DNA of 64,000 bases. Source: Betaproteobacteria bacterium (GTDB lineage: Bacteria > Pseudomonadota > Gammaproteobacteria > Burkholderiales > SG8-39). Location: the NCBI GenBank assembly GCA_016713125.1, contig JADJPT010000011.1, positions 61,577 through 125,576 of the forward strand, in the 5' to 3' direction. The notes beneath the pieces are model-generated. The model was not told the DNA's origin. It made no database searches and was given only the letters and a program-made list of their open reading frames with translations. Shown here piece after piece: positions 24,922 to 33,980 of the stretch (positions are counted from its first letter, which is position 1; the number at the start of each line of letters is the position of its first letter). The position numbers and the translations under genes are program-made.

Positions 24922-25274
24922 GCTGGAAACTCGCCCTGCCCTCATGGATCCGGCGACTCACGCTGGGTACCGCGCGCTATCGCTGGGAGCGTGTCGAAGA
25001 TGCCCCCGACGAACCTTCACCGGGCGTCGTCTACCTCATCGGCGACGGGGCCGAGGCATGGTCGGCGGCGATGGTCTGTCCTTGCGGCTGCCACGCGTTG
25101 GTGTCGCTGAGCCTGATTCCGACCGACAGGCCGCGCTGGAGGGCGAGCGTCAATCGGGCCGGTGAGATTTCGCTGCATCCGTCGGTGTGGCGCAAGCGCG
25201 GATGTCGCAGCCACTACAGCGTCATCCGAGGCAGGATCGTGTGGGCACGCGGTCGAGCCCGCGCACCGGACTGA
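24918..25274 (+). CDS. DUF6527 family protein, Zn-binding
   Basis: A 118-residue protein of the DUF6527 family, which regularly accompanies bacterial multiubiquitin/E1/E2 genes. Conserved features: CPCGC at 54-58, W74, SLHPSVW (85-91), GCRSHY (95-100) with Cys96 and His99, and GRIVWA near the end. The three N-terminal Cys with Cys96/His99 suggest a bound zinc. The family has been proposed to act as a peptidase or as an accessory factor in Ubl conjugation; this sequence alone does not decide that. Its start overlaps the E1 stop (ATGA), so it is the third gene of the operon. Confidence 0.85.
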   Translation: MSWKLALPSWIRRLTLGTARYRWERVEDAPDEPSPGVVYLIGDGAEAWSAAMVCPCGCHALVSLSLIPTDRPRWRASVNRAGEISLHPSVWRKRGCRSHYSVIRGRIVWARGRARAPD

Positions 25275-25278
25275 TACA

Positions 25279-25293
25279 GCGCCCCCGAGGCGC
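25279..25293. terminator. short hairpin between convergent operons
   Basis: GCGCC and GGCGC arms with a 5-base loop lie in the 33-base gap between the DUF6527 and phospholipase D genes. It could end transcripts from both sides, but it is short and has no T-run. Confidence 0.35.
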
Positions 25294-25307
25294 GACTGGC
25301 CCTCGGA

Positions 25308-26909
25308 TCAGCTGAAATAGTCGCGCCAAGACATGCGCACCATGCCTGAAGGCGTGCTGCCGTCTTCCGGAGCGATCAGGACGGGCGCATCGTCTGCGAG
25401 CGTCGGCCTGGCCCTCGACTCCCAGTCTTCGAGAAACGCGCGGCTGAAGTAGCCGGCAACCTCGCGGTCGTGCACGATCAAGCCGGCGTCGCGGTTGCGC
25501 AGCACACCGTCCCCAGACCAATTGGCACTGCTGACCAGTACGGACGCCCCGTCCACGATGATGCCCTTGTTGTGCACGTTGCTCTGCACTCGAAACACCG
25601 CCTCGTTGAATCCGGCCTCCGCCAGTCGCCGGATCTTGTCGGCAGCACCGTTGTTGCCCACGATGATGCGCATGTCCAGCCCCGGCTTGTAGCTGAGTTC
25701 TGCGAGGCGCAGCAGAAGCTGGGTGAAGCGCTCGTCCGATGGCTTGTCCGAGTAGGTGATGTACGAAAACTGCAAGTAGATCGAACGGCGAGCCGAGGCC
25801 AACCAATCCGTCACCCGTCCTACATAGTTGTCCGGCGTCAACAGGGGCTGCACCTTGAAGCGCCGCGGCACCGAAGGCAGGGCCACCGGCGCGATCGGCT
25901 CAACGGTCGCGAGTACCGGTCCGGATTCGGCGGTCAACGATTCGATCGGCACGAGTACATCGGGAAAGCGCCACCCGCCCTGGGCGTCGAGGGCGACGCC
26001 GGGATCGCCCGCCTCGAGATCCGCCTTGGCGGCATCAAGGTCGTGGTGGATGTAGCGCTCGAACAGCTTGGCCAGGACTTCATCGTCCACGATGAGATGC
26101 CATTCACGATTGCCGGCGGAGTACATGCCCTTGGCCGTCGCGGGGTCGCCAATCGGATCGATGTCCGGCTGGCTTCGCTTGCTCCAGTTGCCGCTGGACA
26201 GCCAGAACGAGGCGTGGTCCCTAACGGCCACCTTCTCATGGTAGGCAGACGCGAAGCGGCGCCCTGACCCGCACTGGATGATCGCGCCGTCCAGCCGGTT
26301 CTTCAAGCGCCGTCTGATTTGCGCACGGATCTCGGTTTCCGGCGCGGTCATGCTGTCGTCCCAGGTGAGTGCGGCCTTGACCTCTCCATCGCGGACGGTG
26401 TCGATGAAGGTCTTGGCGATGTAGGCCGCATTGAAGTCGTACATCGCGACGGTCAGGGACGATTGGGTTGCTTCCAGGAATGGCTTCAAGACAGGCCACC
26501 CCGCGTCCGGGCCGAGATGACACAGCAAGGTGCCTTCCACCTGGTGTTCCATGTCGATGGGGTCGCCCTCGATGCCCTCGTACGACAGGCTGTCGGCATC
26601 CGCTGCCAGGTCGATCTCGGAGCCTTCGGTTGCAAGCTTGGCTTCAAGCTGCCGCCAGGGATCGGCCTGCAAGACAGCGACACGGAAGAGACCCAGTTGG
26701 CGCGGCACCCGATCTTCGACCAGTATTTCGGAAGGGGGCTTCTTGTGGGACACGAAGACCAGGATCGCCGGCTCGCGCAGGATGCGCCCGTCGACGACCG
26801 GAAAGCCTGGCTCCGCGCCCACGAATCCAGGCAGGGTCTTCAACTCGGGCAGATGGGCGTCGATGACTGCCCTGACAGCGGCCCTGGACGACGCATCAAG
26901 TCTTCGCAT
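25308..26909 (-). CDS. phospholipase D-like protein with two HKD motifs
   Basis: A 533-residue protein of the PLD superfamily without a signal peptide. Two catalytic half-sites are complete: H224-x-K226 with SSGNWS at 238-243, and H446-x-K448 with SSANWS at 460-465. PLD enzymes act on phosphodiesters: membrane lipids or nucleic acids. The N-terminal 110 residues are a separate acidic domain I do not recognise. The C-terminus ends MSWRDYFS. It is last in a leftward set with the I9-like and subtilase genes and converges on the Ubl operon. A nuclease or lipase effector in defence is possible but unproven. Confidence 0.82.
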   Translation of the reverse strand: MRRLDASSRAAVRAVIDAHLPELKTLPGFVGAEPGFPVVDGRILREPAILVFVSHKKPPSEILVEDRVPRQLGLFRVAVLQADPWRQLEAKLATEGSEIDLAADADSLSYEGIEGDPIDMEHQVEGTLLCHLGPDAGWPVLKPFLEATQSSLTVAMYDFNAAYIAKTFIDTVRDGEVKAALTWDDSMTAPETEIRAQIRRRLKNRLDGAIIQCGSGRRFASAYHEKVAVRDHASFWLSSGNWSKRSQPDIDPIGDPATAKGMYSAGNREWHLIVDDEVLAKLFERYIHHDLDAAKADLEAGDPGVALDAQGGWRFPDVLVPIESLTAESGPVLATVEPIAPVALPSVPRRFKVQPLLTPDNYVGRVTDWLASARRSIYLQFSYITYSDKPSDERFTQLLLRLAELSYKPGLDMRIIVGNNGAADKIRRLAEAGFNEAVFRVQSNVHNKGIIVDGASVLVSSANWSGDGVLRNRDAGLIVHDREVAGYFSRAFLEDWESRARPTLADDAPVLIAPEDGSTPSGMVRMSWRDYFS

Positions 26910-27049
26910 GCGGATCCCCTCCCGAATTCACTTCCCGTGCAGGCCCGACGTTCAAGCGTTTCCGGCGCAGCGAAACGGCGGAAACGCCTACGGCGCATGC
27001 ATCAGTGCTTGTTGCGCCCGCTCGTCTGCTGAGACCGGCAGTCGCGGCC

Positions 27050-27313
27050 TCAGCGAATGCTGGGAAGAAGCTTCGAGATGGAGACGGACTCGACGGCCGG
27101 ATCGGACTCGATGCGCTGCAGCGCCGAGGCAGGAACCTCGGTCGAGAACATCGCTGCCGAGATCTCGCCGCGAGGAACAAGATAGCTGGGCCGAGCGAAC
27201 CCCTGCCGCAGCTTGACGAGCACGACCATCTTCTCGTCGTCGGACGGCCGACGTGACTGCACTGACGCCGACGGCGTCTCGAGTTTGCGCAACTTGGAAA
27301 GGTCGATCGCCAT
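27050..27313 (-). CDS. small protein resembling peptidase inhibitor I9
   Basis: An 87-residue protein. The second half (EKMVVLVKLRQGF...FSTEVPASALQRIESDPAVESVSISKLLPSIR) follows the pattern of subtilisin propeptides (I9): a beta strand, a helix with a recurrent LxxIExDPxV turn, and a final strand. It lies 117 bases downstream of the subtilase gene, which has no obvious I9 propeptide. It may therefore be a separately encoded inhibitor or folding chaperone for that protease. The match is weak and based on pattern only. Confidence 0.5.
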   Translation of the reverse strand: MAIDLSKLRKLETPSASVQSRRPSDDEKMVVLVKLRQGFARPSYLVPRGEISAAMFSTEVPASALQRIESDPAVESVSISKLLPSIR

Positions 27314-27429
27314 GGTCCGTCAGTTGGGGCCCCGTCGTGTGGATACAAGCTTGCGAACCAAGATCCTCTCGATGGAACTGAGCCAGCATAGCGCAAACCC
27401 CAAGACGCGTCCACGCCGCTTACCTGGCG

Positions 27430-29753
27430 TCAGATCGCATCCGCCGACGCCCGCCCAGCACCATAGCGCGGATCCCAGGCTCCCGCCGCCGGCGGCAGTT
27501 TCTCCGCACCGGCGGCTAGCTTGGCGCGGATGTCGTTGATCGACAGTTGGACCCCGTTTCGAGTTGCTTCGGCCAACATCAGCGCGACCAAGCCGGTGAC
27601 CGCCGGCGCCGCCATGCTGGTCCCGGACTTTCGGACGACCCCCGTTCCGGTGCGCGAGTGCGCCGCGATCACGAACCCTCGGGCGCGGAGATCTCCGGCT
27701 TCTCTCGCCCATCTCGTGTGGGTCCCGAGGAGGAGAAACTGGAGATCGGAAAAGAGGTCTTGTGCGCGTCGTATGAACCCACCACGATCGACAGCCGCCC
27801 TGTCGAAATCGACCCCAAGGTGTGCGTTGGTACAGGCCGAGCGAACGACGACTGTGCGGAGTCCAGCCGCTCGACCCAGGCGTGGTAGTCGACCGCGTCG
27901 CCATCCACCGAGCGAAGCCGGATCGTCCAATCGCCACCGGCAGTGCCTGGCGCCAGATAGATACCCAACACGTTGTCGCCGTTGTTCGGCTCGGCAAGCC
28001 GACTGCTGGCGAAGACTGCCAGCTTTCCCTGCTCGTCTGCGATTTCAGCCGTGTTCCCCGGCTGGAGCGCGTCCAGTACTACGGTTCCGTCGGGGCCGAT
28101 CAGGCTGAGCTCGAGCCGTTGAGCCCCGGAGAACCAAACTTCCGCCTCGCCGCCGACCTGGTCCCGGACCCGCCAGACGAGGTTCTCGACGACGCCGGAC
28201 GCGGCAACCTGACCCGACGTGTGGATGCCGTCGCCCTGCGAGTTGCTGGCTGCGATCACGACGGCACGGTTGGGCTTTTCGCTGACCATGGCATCGATGC
28301 CCTGCTCGACCAGCGAACTTCCATCGTGCGGCCCGCCGTTGGTCCCGAGGCTCAGATTCACGACGCAAGGCCTGTCGCCGGCAAGGTCGAAGATGAACCG
28401 AATGGCCTCCAGCATCTGGACCGAGTCACCGAACGAGTTCTTCACCACATCGGGCCCCTGCCATGCGATGTCGTTCACGGATGCCTCGACGAACACCAGG
28501 TCGGCTTCGGGCGCCACACCGACCAGGCCGCTTCCGCGCCCGTTCCCGGCGGCAATGTCCATCACATGCGTGCCATGGGAACCTCGCTCGAAGGGCGAAT
28601 CCGGACGAGGACCGTACCCGAGCGCGGCGTACGGATCGGACGAAAGCAGCGCCGCATCGATCTCTTGCTGGGTATGCAAGCGGCCGTAATTGAAGGGGCT
28701 GTCGGCCTGGGCGACGCCTGCCTGGTTCCAGATGGCCAGCAGTCGAGTCTTGCCGTTGGCCTTGCGGAAGTTCCGGTGGGCGAAGTCACCGCCGAAGTCG
28801 ACGATTCCGACCACCGCTCCCGCACCGCCCTTCGGCTTGACGCCAGCTGGCAGGAGGTCCGCGCGGACACGCATGGTGCGGGTTGTCGCCTCCAATTGGG
28901 GCCGGACCAGCTGCGAGGCCTTGAGGCTGCGGACCGCAGCGTCTGCACGCACCACCTCGATCCTATCGATGGCCACTCGACCGGTGACGATGGCAGAACC
29001 ATCGGGCGTCATCCCGAGTTGCGCTCCGGGGAGGACGTCCGGCAACTCTCGCCATAACGCCGCATCCGCGACTCGGGCGACGACCGCCACTTCGTTGCTG
29101 CTAGCCGAAGTAATCGACAGCGCCTGCTTGCCTCGTTCGCGATTGATGATGGCCAGCATCAACCTCGCATCCATCGTGGCAGGTCGGCCGCCGGCCATTC
29201 GATGCAGGCCTTGCAACTCACCCTGAGCGATGCCCGCGAGTCGGGCGGGCAAACCACCCAGAAACCCGGCTTCGCTTGCAGCGAAGCCCGCCACAGCACT
29301 CACGGCTGGCGCTGGATAGCCCGTCGCGGCCACGCCGCTTAACGGCAACGTCACCACCGGATCGCCGGTTGCCGCCATCGCTGCGGCAGCAAGTCCACCA
29401 GCGTCGACGCCCGGAACACCCACCCATCGGCCGCCCTTCTTGACTTGCACTATGGCGCGATCTTCGAGCGACTGGTCCTTGGGAGCCTTGTTGGTTCTGG
29501 TCAGGAACGAGTCGATCACAGAACGGCTCAAACCGTCGAGCACAACCCGAGCGTCATTCCCGAGAGGGAACTTGAGAGCAAACGATGCTGCCGGTGCCGC
29601 GACCTGCGCCCCGCCTCTGAAGGAGCCTGTCGCCTTCTTGGCGACAGGCTTGGCCTGGGCGGCGCGTTTGGCCGTTGTGGTCTTCGGCGCGGCCGGCTTC
29701 TTTGCCGCCTTGAGGGCAGTTTTGCCCGTACGAGCCTTCTGCTTGGTCGCCAT
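27430..29753 (-). pseudogene. cytoplasmic subtilisin-like (S8) serine protease, frameshifted before active Ser
   Basis: The first 694 residues begin with a Lys/Ala-rich histone-like tail (KTALKAAKKPAAPKTTTAKRA) and no signal peptide. They include Asp319 (VVGIVDFGG), His396 (GSHGTHVMD), the AASNSQG oxyanion segment and end SSSGPTRDGREKPEISAPE. The sequence then continues in a different frame with GFVIAAHSRTG...SGTSMAAPAVTGLVALML, which holds the catalytic Ser, down to 27430. The switch is at about 27676-27682 and equals one missing base. Joined length is about 775 residues. As read, the protease is inactive; if the shift is a sequencing error it has a complete Asp-His-Ser triad. Head of the subtilase/I9-like/PLD set. 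Confidence 0.8.
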
Positions 29754-30538
29754 CTTGCCCCTCCTCGAGTTCTTGCGTCGGTCCCCCGGCAGACCTCGTC
29801 AGCGTACGTCGCACGGACCTCGTCGAGTCGAGCGACGCGCTCGACCAACTCTAGACTGGTGCTCCTTGCCGCATTGCGCATCCTGCGATTGGATGACGCG
29901 ACGACATTCTGCCGCACCCGTGTGACGGGTCCATCGTTGCATAGCCGGACTGGCCGGACGAACGCTCTGATCTTCGAGGGCGTGGCGAGGACTGCCGCGT
30001 GCGCGTTGCGTTGCAGGGCGGACCAGCTTGTGGCGGATGCGCCCAGTGGCTTCGGGGACCCGGGAAGAGGTCGCCTTCCGTGCGGCAAGTCTGCCCGTGC
30101 TCGAGGCCTCAGCGAGCGCATGGAATCGGGCAGCCCCACCCTAGCCGCTGTCCCCTCTGTTCTGGTATGCCGGCCGGATCAGATTGCGCGAACCGCATCG
30201 AAGAGTCTGCACTATGCAGTTCGGCGATTCGAACACTTTGAATTGCCGCCGGACTGCATAGCACCGGCGTGCACAAACTGCTGGGCCCAAGAGCCCGAAC
30301 ATAAGCCCGATTGCATGATCTCGACGAACGGAAGCCCGTCGGGTCGACAGGCGGCGCCGCCGAACGCGCATGACGATGAGAGTGAAGCCTTGAGGTGTCT
30401 CTGACAAAACATGACAGGCCTGTCATGTTCCCGACAGACTTCTGTTGATTGCGGCTGCGTAGATTGCGGGCGGCCTCCAACCCCGACGCAGGTTCGACAC
30501 GCTTTCGTGTCCGGCGCCCCGTCCTGCCTACCCAACCC
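29754..30538. other. long region without a supported gene; carries a CusR-type operator
   Basis: About 785 bases upstream of the subtilase gene and of the small repeat protein gene. Several open frames cross it but none has a plausible product, start signal or family match. It marks the right edge of the accessory block. The one clear element is the palindrome at 30409-30430. Confidence 0.45.
30409..30430. promoter_or_regulatory. CusR/CopR-type operator, perfect palindrome
   Basis: A perfect 22-base palindrome whose central 20 bases are ACATGACAGGCCTGTCATGT. It closely fits the E. coli CusR box form (ATGACA...TGTCAT). It lies about 110 bases upstream of the small repeat protein at 30539 and is a likely site for one of the OmpR-family regulators in the window. 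A related dyad is at 46739. Confidence 0.7.
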
Positions 30539-30817
30539 ATGAAATCCTCTGCTCTACTGCTGGCCCTCTCGACGCTCGGCACTTATGCGCACGCAGCGCC
30601 TGGGTCGGCAGATGCGCCACTGACCGGCATACCGATGAACGCCGCCAAACGGCTCGATGCGCGCGCACATTCCGACGGCCAGACGCAAGCCGCCAATCTG
30701 TCGGGTGTACCGATGGCGGTTGCCGTGCGTCGCGGCGCTGCAACGCACCCGGACCAGGCGTCGCCGTCCGAACGAGCCTTGTCCGGCATCTCGATGGCCC
30801 TCGCCAAGCGGCTTTGA
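30539..30817 (+). CDS. small exported protein with three GIPMAxAKRL-type repeats
   Basis: A 92-residue protein with signal peptide (MKSSALLLALSTLGTYAHAA). Three spaced copies of a short motif follow: LTGIPMNAAKRL (28-39), LSGVPMAVAVRR (54-65) and LSGISMALAKRL (81-92). The repeats are separated by polar, unstructured linkers. I do not know this family. Each repeat has one Met, which could bind Cu(I), but that is a guess. It is the first gene after the CusR-type palindrome, so metal induction is likely. Confidence 0.65.
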   Translation: MKSSALLLALSTLGTYAHAAPGSADAPLTGIPMNAAKRLDARAHSDGQTQAANLSGVPMAVAVRRGAATHPDQASPSERALSGISMALAKRL

Positions 30818-31001
30818 ACTCGGTCCGCCCCATGGGCTGATCCGATCCGGAATACACGGGATCTGGAGAATCCGAAAGTGCCCAGCCACGATCGCGCGCC
30901 CCCGCAACGGAGCAGCAGCCGATGCTGAACCGCACAACGTCGCGGTTTGCCCGGCCGGCGCTGCGGGCCGGGGCCGCTCCTGCCAGTCTAGAATCTGAAT
31001 C

Positions 31002-31412
31002 ATGCGTCGTTGGGTGTTCGCATTCCTGTTGTTCGTCGTGCCGTTCCAGTTGGTCTGGGGCTCGGCGGCGCCGTATTGCGCGCATGAAACCGGTGTCTCG
31101 ACCAAGAAGCACTTCGGCCACCATGAGCACAAGCACCAGGCCGGCGGCGAGCTTGTCTCGGCCACCGACGATGCTGACGACGCCACCGGCGCGTTCCATG
31201 CCGACTGCGAGAGCTGCCATCTGGGCTGCTCCGCGTTCATGCCCGCGGCCACCCCTGCCGTGGAAGCGCTGCCTCATGGCAACACCATGGGGCACCCGGA
31301 ACCTCGTTACGACTCCCACATTCCGGCCGGCCCCCAGCGCCCGGATCGAGCCTATTCCGCTCCTGCCGCGCGATTCGGCGGCGGCGTGGTGATGGTCTCG
31401 CTCGCGGACTGA
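31002..31412 (+). CDS. czcI: CzcI-like periplasmic protein
   Basis: A 136-residue exported protein (MRRWVFAFLLFVVPFQLVWGSAAPYCAHE) with a His-rich stretch KKHFGHHEHKHQ and CESCHLGC near residue 72. The combination of a WxxxFLL..PFQxxW signal, YC.HE and the FGHHxHxH cluster is that of CzcI, which precedes czcCBA and modulates it. It lies 62 bases before czcC. Function of CzcI is regulatory but poorly defined. Confidence 0.75.
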   Translation: MRRWVFAFLLFVVPFQLVWGSAAPYCAHETGVSTKKHFGHHEHKHQAGGELVSATDDADDATGAFHADCESCHLGCSAFMPAATPAVEALPHGNTMGHPEPRYDSHIPAGPQRPDRAYSAPAARFGGGVVMVSLAD

Positions 31413-31473
31413 CCGACGACATCTCCCACATCGCCCCGAATCGCTTCTGTCGTGAGACCAGAAGGATGATTCG

Positions 31474-32750
31474 ATGCGATTCCCACTCCTGGCGCTGGCC
31501 TTCGTGCTGGCTGCCTCGACCGTACCCGCGCGTGCGCAGACCACCGCAGGCGTAGGCCCGCTGACGCTTGCCGAGGCGCTGCGGCTGGCAGAAACCGCCA
31601 GTCCCGCCCTGCGCGCCCGCGAGGCCCAGTTGGCAGCCGCGGAAGGCTCCCGTCGCGAAGCCGCGTCGCTCCTCTTCAACAACCCCGAGCTCAGCGTCGA
31701 GCGCACGCGGCGCCGCGCCACCGCGCCCGACGGCAGCGCCAGCGAGTGGGGTCTGGGCATCGCCCAGCCGATCGAGATCGGTGGACAACAGGCCCGCCGC
31801 CGCGAGGCCGCTTCCGCATCGATGGAGGCCTTGCGCGCCGAGATCGAGGATGCGCGGCGCCAGGCACGCGCCGAAGCGGCCCTGCGATTCCACGCGGTGC
31901 TCGCCGCGCAGCGGCGGGTGCGGCTCGAACAACGTTCGGTCGAGCTGTTCGACAGCACCGCGCAGGCGGTCGCCAAGCGGCGCAGCGCGGGCGAAGACAC
32001 GCGCCTGGATGCCAACGTCGCGCTGATCGAGGCCGAGCGCGCCCGCAATGCGCTGGCGGTGTCGCAAGAGCATCTGCAGGACGCCAAGGGCGAACTCGCC
32101 ACCGCCCTGCAACTGCCGCCCTCGGCCGTGCCCGAGGTGGTCGGCGACCTGGGCGTGCCGAGCGGCGCGCCCCTGCCCTATGGCCTCGAGCAACTGCTGG
32201 CATCGGCGCAGGCCTTGCCCAGGCAGCGCGCCCTGGCCGCGCGCGAAGCCGCCGCCCGTGCACGGGTCGGCGTCGAACGGGCCAGCCGCTATCCGGACGT
32301 CACGGTCGGGCTGAACGTCGGCCGCGAAGGCCCGGCCGATGGCCGCGAGCGCGTGACGACGCTCTCGCTCTCGGTGCCACTGCCCTTGTTCAAGCGCAAC
32401 GATGCCGCGATCGGTCAGGCGCTGAGCGAGGCGACACAGGCCGAGATCGAGCGTGCGAGCGCGACGCGCGACGCCAGGCCCAGGTGCGGCGCCTGTGGAG
32501 CCGGCTCGACAGCCAGCGCGAGCGCGTGGCGCGCCTGCAGCGCGCGATGCTCGCCGCCTCCACCGACAACCAGCAGCTCGCCGCCAAGTCGCGGCAGGCG
32601 GGGCAGATCGGCCTGCTCGACCAACTGCTCGTCAACCGCCAGGCGCTGGACGCCGAACGCGACCTGAACGAGGCGCTGGCCGAATTCCACATCACCCGAA
32701 TCGAACTCGAAAACGCGGCCGGCTGGTCGCAGGAAGGAAGCGCACGATGA
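31474..32750 (+). pseudogene. czcC: CzcC-like outer membrane factor, frameshifted
   Basis: Outer membrane channel of the first heavy-metal RND pump. The first frame runs from the signal peptide (MRFPLLALAFVLAASTVPARAQ) through TolC-type repeats to SATRDA. The family sequence resumes in another frame with AQVRRLWSRLDSQRERVARLQRAMLAAS... to LENAAGWSQEGSAR. One base is missing near 32474-32480. Joined length is about 425 residues, as expected for CzcC. The stop overlaps the czcB start (ATGA). Confidence 0.82.
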
Positions 32751-33965
32751 TCACGCTGCAAGACGACGCGGGGCGTCCGAAGCGCCTGGCCACGGTGGTC
32801 ATGGCCGTAGCCGTCGCTCTCTCGCTCGCCGCCTGCGGCAAGGGCGGAGCCAAGGACGAACATGCCGCCGAAGGCGACAAGCATGCCGAGCATGCCGGCG
32901 AAAAGAAGGACGAGCACGCCGAAGGCGCCGAGGAACTGACCCTCACCGCCGAAGAGGCGGAGCGCGCCGGCGTGAAGGTCGAGGCGATCAAGGCCGAGGC
33001 GCTCGGCGAAACAATCCAGGTGACCGCCACGATCCGGCCCGACCAGGATCGTCTGGCTCGCGTCGCGCCGCGCATCGAAGGCCGCATCACCTCGGCGCCG
33101 GCCAAGCTGGGTGACCGCGTGCGCGCCGGGCAGACGCTGGCCACGCTCGACAGCGTCGATGTCGCCGAGGCCCACGCCACCTGGACTCAGGCCCAGGCCG
33201 AGCTGCGCATCGCCGAGGCCGACTTCAAGCGCGCCGAGTCGCTGAACGCCGAGGAGATCATCCCGCGCAAGGACTTCCTGCGCGCCCAGGCCGACCGGGA
33301 CAAGGCGGCCGCCGCCGTGCGCAACGCCGCAGATCGTCTGCGCCTGCTCGGTGGCGCGCAGGCGGCCAGCGGAAGCGGCGTCGCCGGCTTCGCCGTCACG
33401 GCGCCGTTTGCCGGCACCGTCATCGAGAAGAAGGTGACGCTGGGCGAACTGGGCAGTCCGAGCGAGGCGATGTTCACCATCGCCGACCTCAGCCGCGTCT
33501 GGATCCAGGCCGACCTGCCCGAAGCGGCGCTGGCCAAGGTTCGGATCGGGGCGAACGCCAAGGTGACGGTCCCGGCCTACCCCGGCGAGACCTTCAGCGG
33601 GCGTGTAGGCCACATCGGCGCGATGCTCGACAAGGACACCCGCACCATCGCGGCCCGCATCGAGGTCGCCAACGCCGATGGCCGCCTGAAGCCCGAGATG
33701 TTCGCCACAGCGACCATCGAGGCCGGCGGCGACAAGCGCGATGCATCGCTTGCCGGACGCGGCCATCGTGCTGCTGGAGGGCCAGCCGACCGTCTTCGTC
33801 TATGAGCAGGGGGCGTACGAGGCACGCCAGGTCGAACCGGGCGAGCGTGTCGGTGGCCGCACGGTGCTCAAGTCGGGCATCAAGGCCGGTGACCAGGTGG
33901 TCACCTCCGGGGCCTACGCGCTCAAGGCACGCAAGCTGAAATCCCAGCTCGGCCACGGGCATTGA
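32747..33965 (+). pseudogene. czcB: CzcB-like membrane fusion protein, frameshifted near end
   Basis: A periplasmic adaptor anchored as a lipoprotein (VALSLAACGKGG, lipobox LAAC). Its acidic/His-rich N-terminus (DEHAAEGDKHAEHAGEKKDEHAEG) can bind metal. The barrel-sandwich and helical hairpin follow: ITSAPAKLGDRVRAGQTLATL, then FAVTAPFAGTVIEKKVTLGE and the beta-barrel WIQADLPE. The frame changes at about 33740-33750 (one extra base), and the end (LPDAAIVLLEGQPTVFVYEQG... LKSQLGHGH) lies in the second frame. Joined length is about 406 residues. It links CzcA to CzcC. Confidence 0.85.
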
Positions 33966-33980
33966 GAAGGACCACGGACC

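Noticed and set aside
29445..30404. Open frame of 319 residues upstream of the repeat protein
   Set aside because: The first third is antisense to the subtilase start; the rest has irregular composition and no family match.
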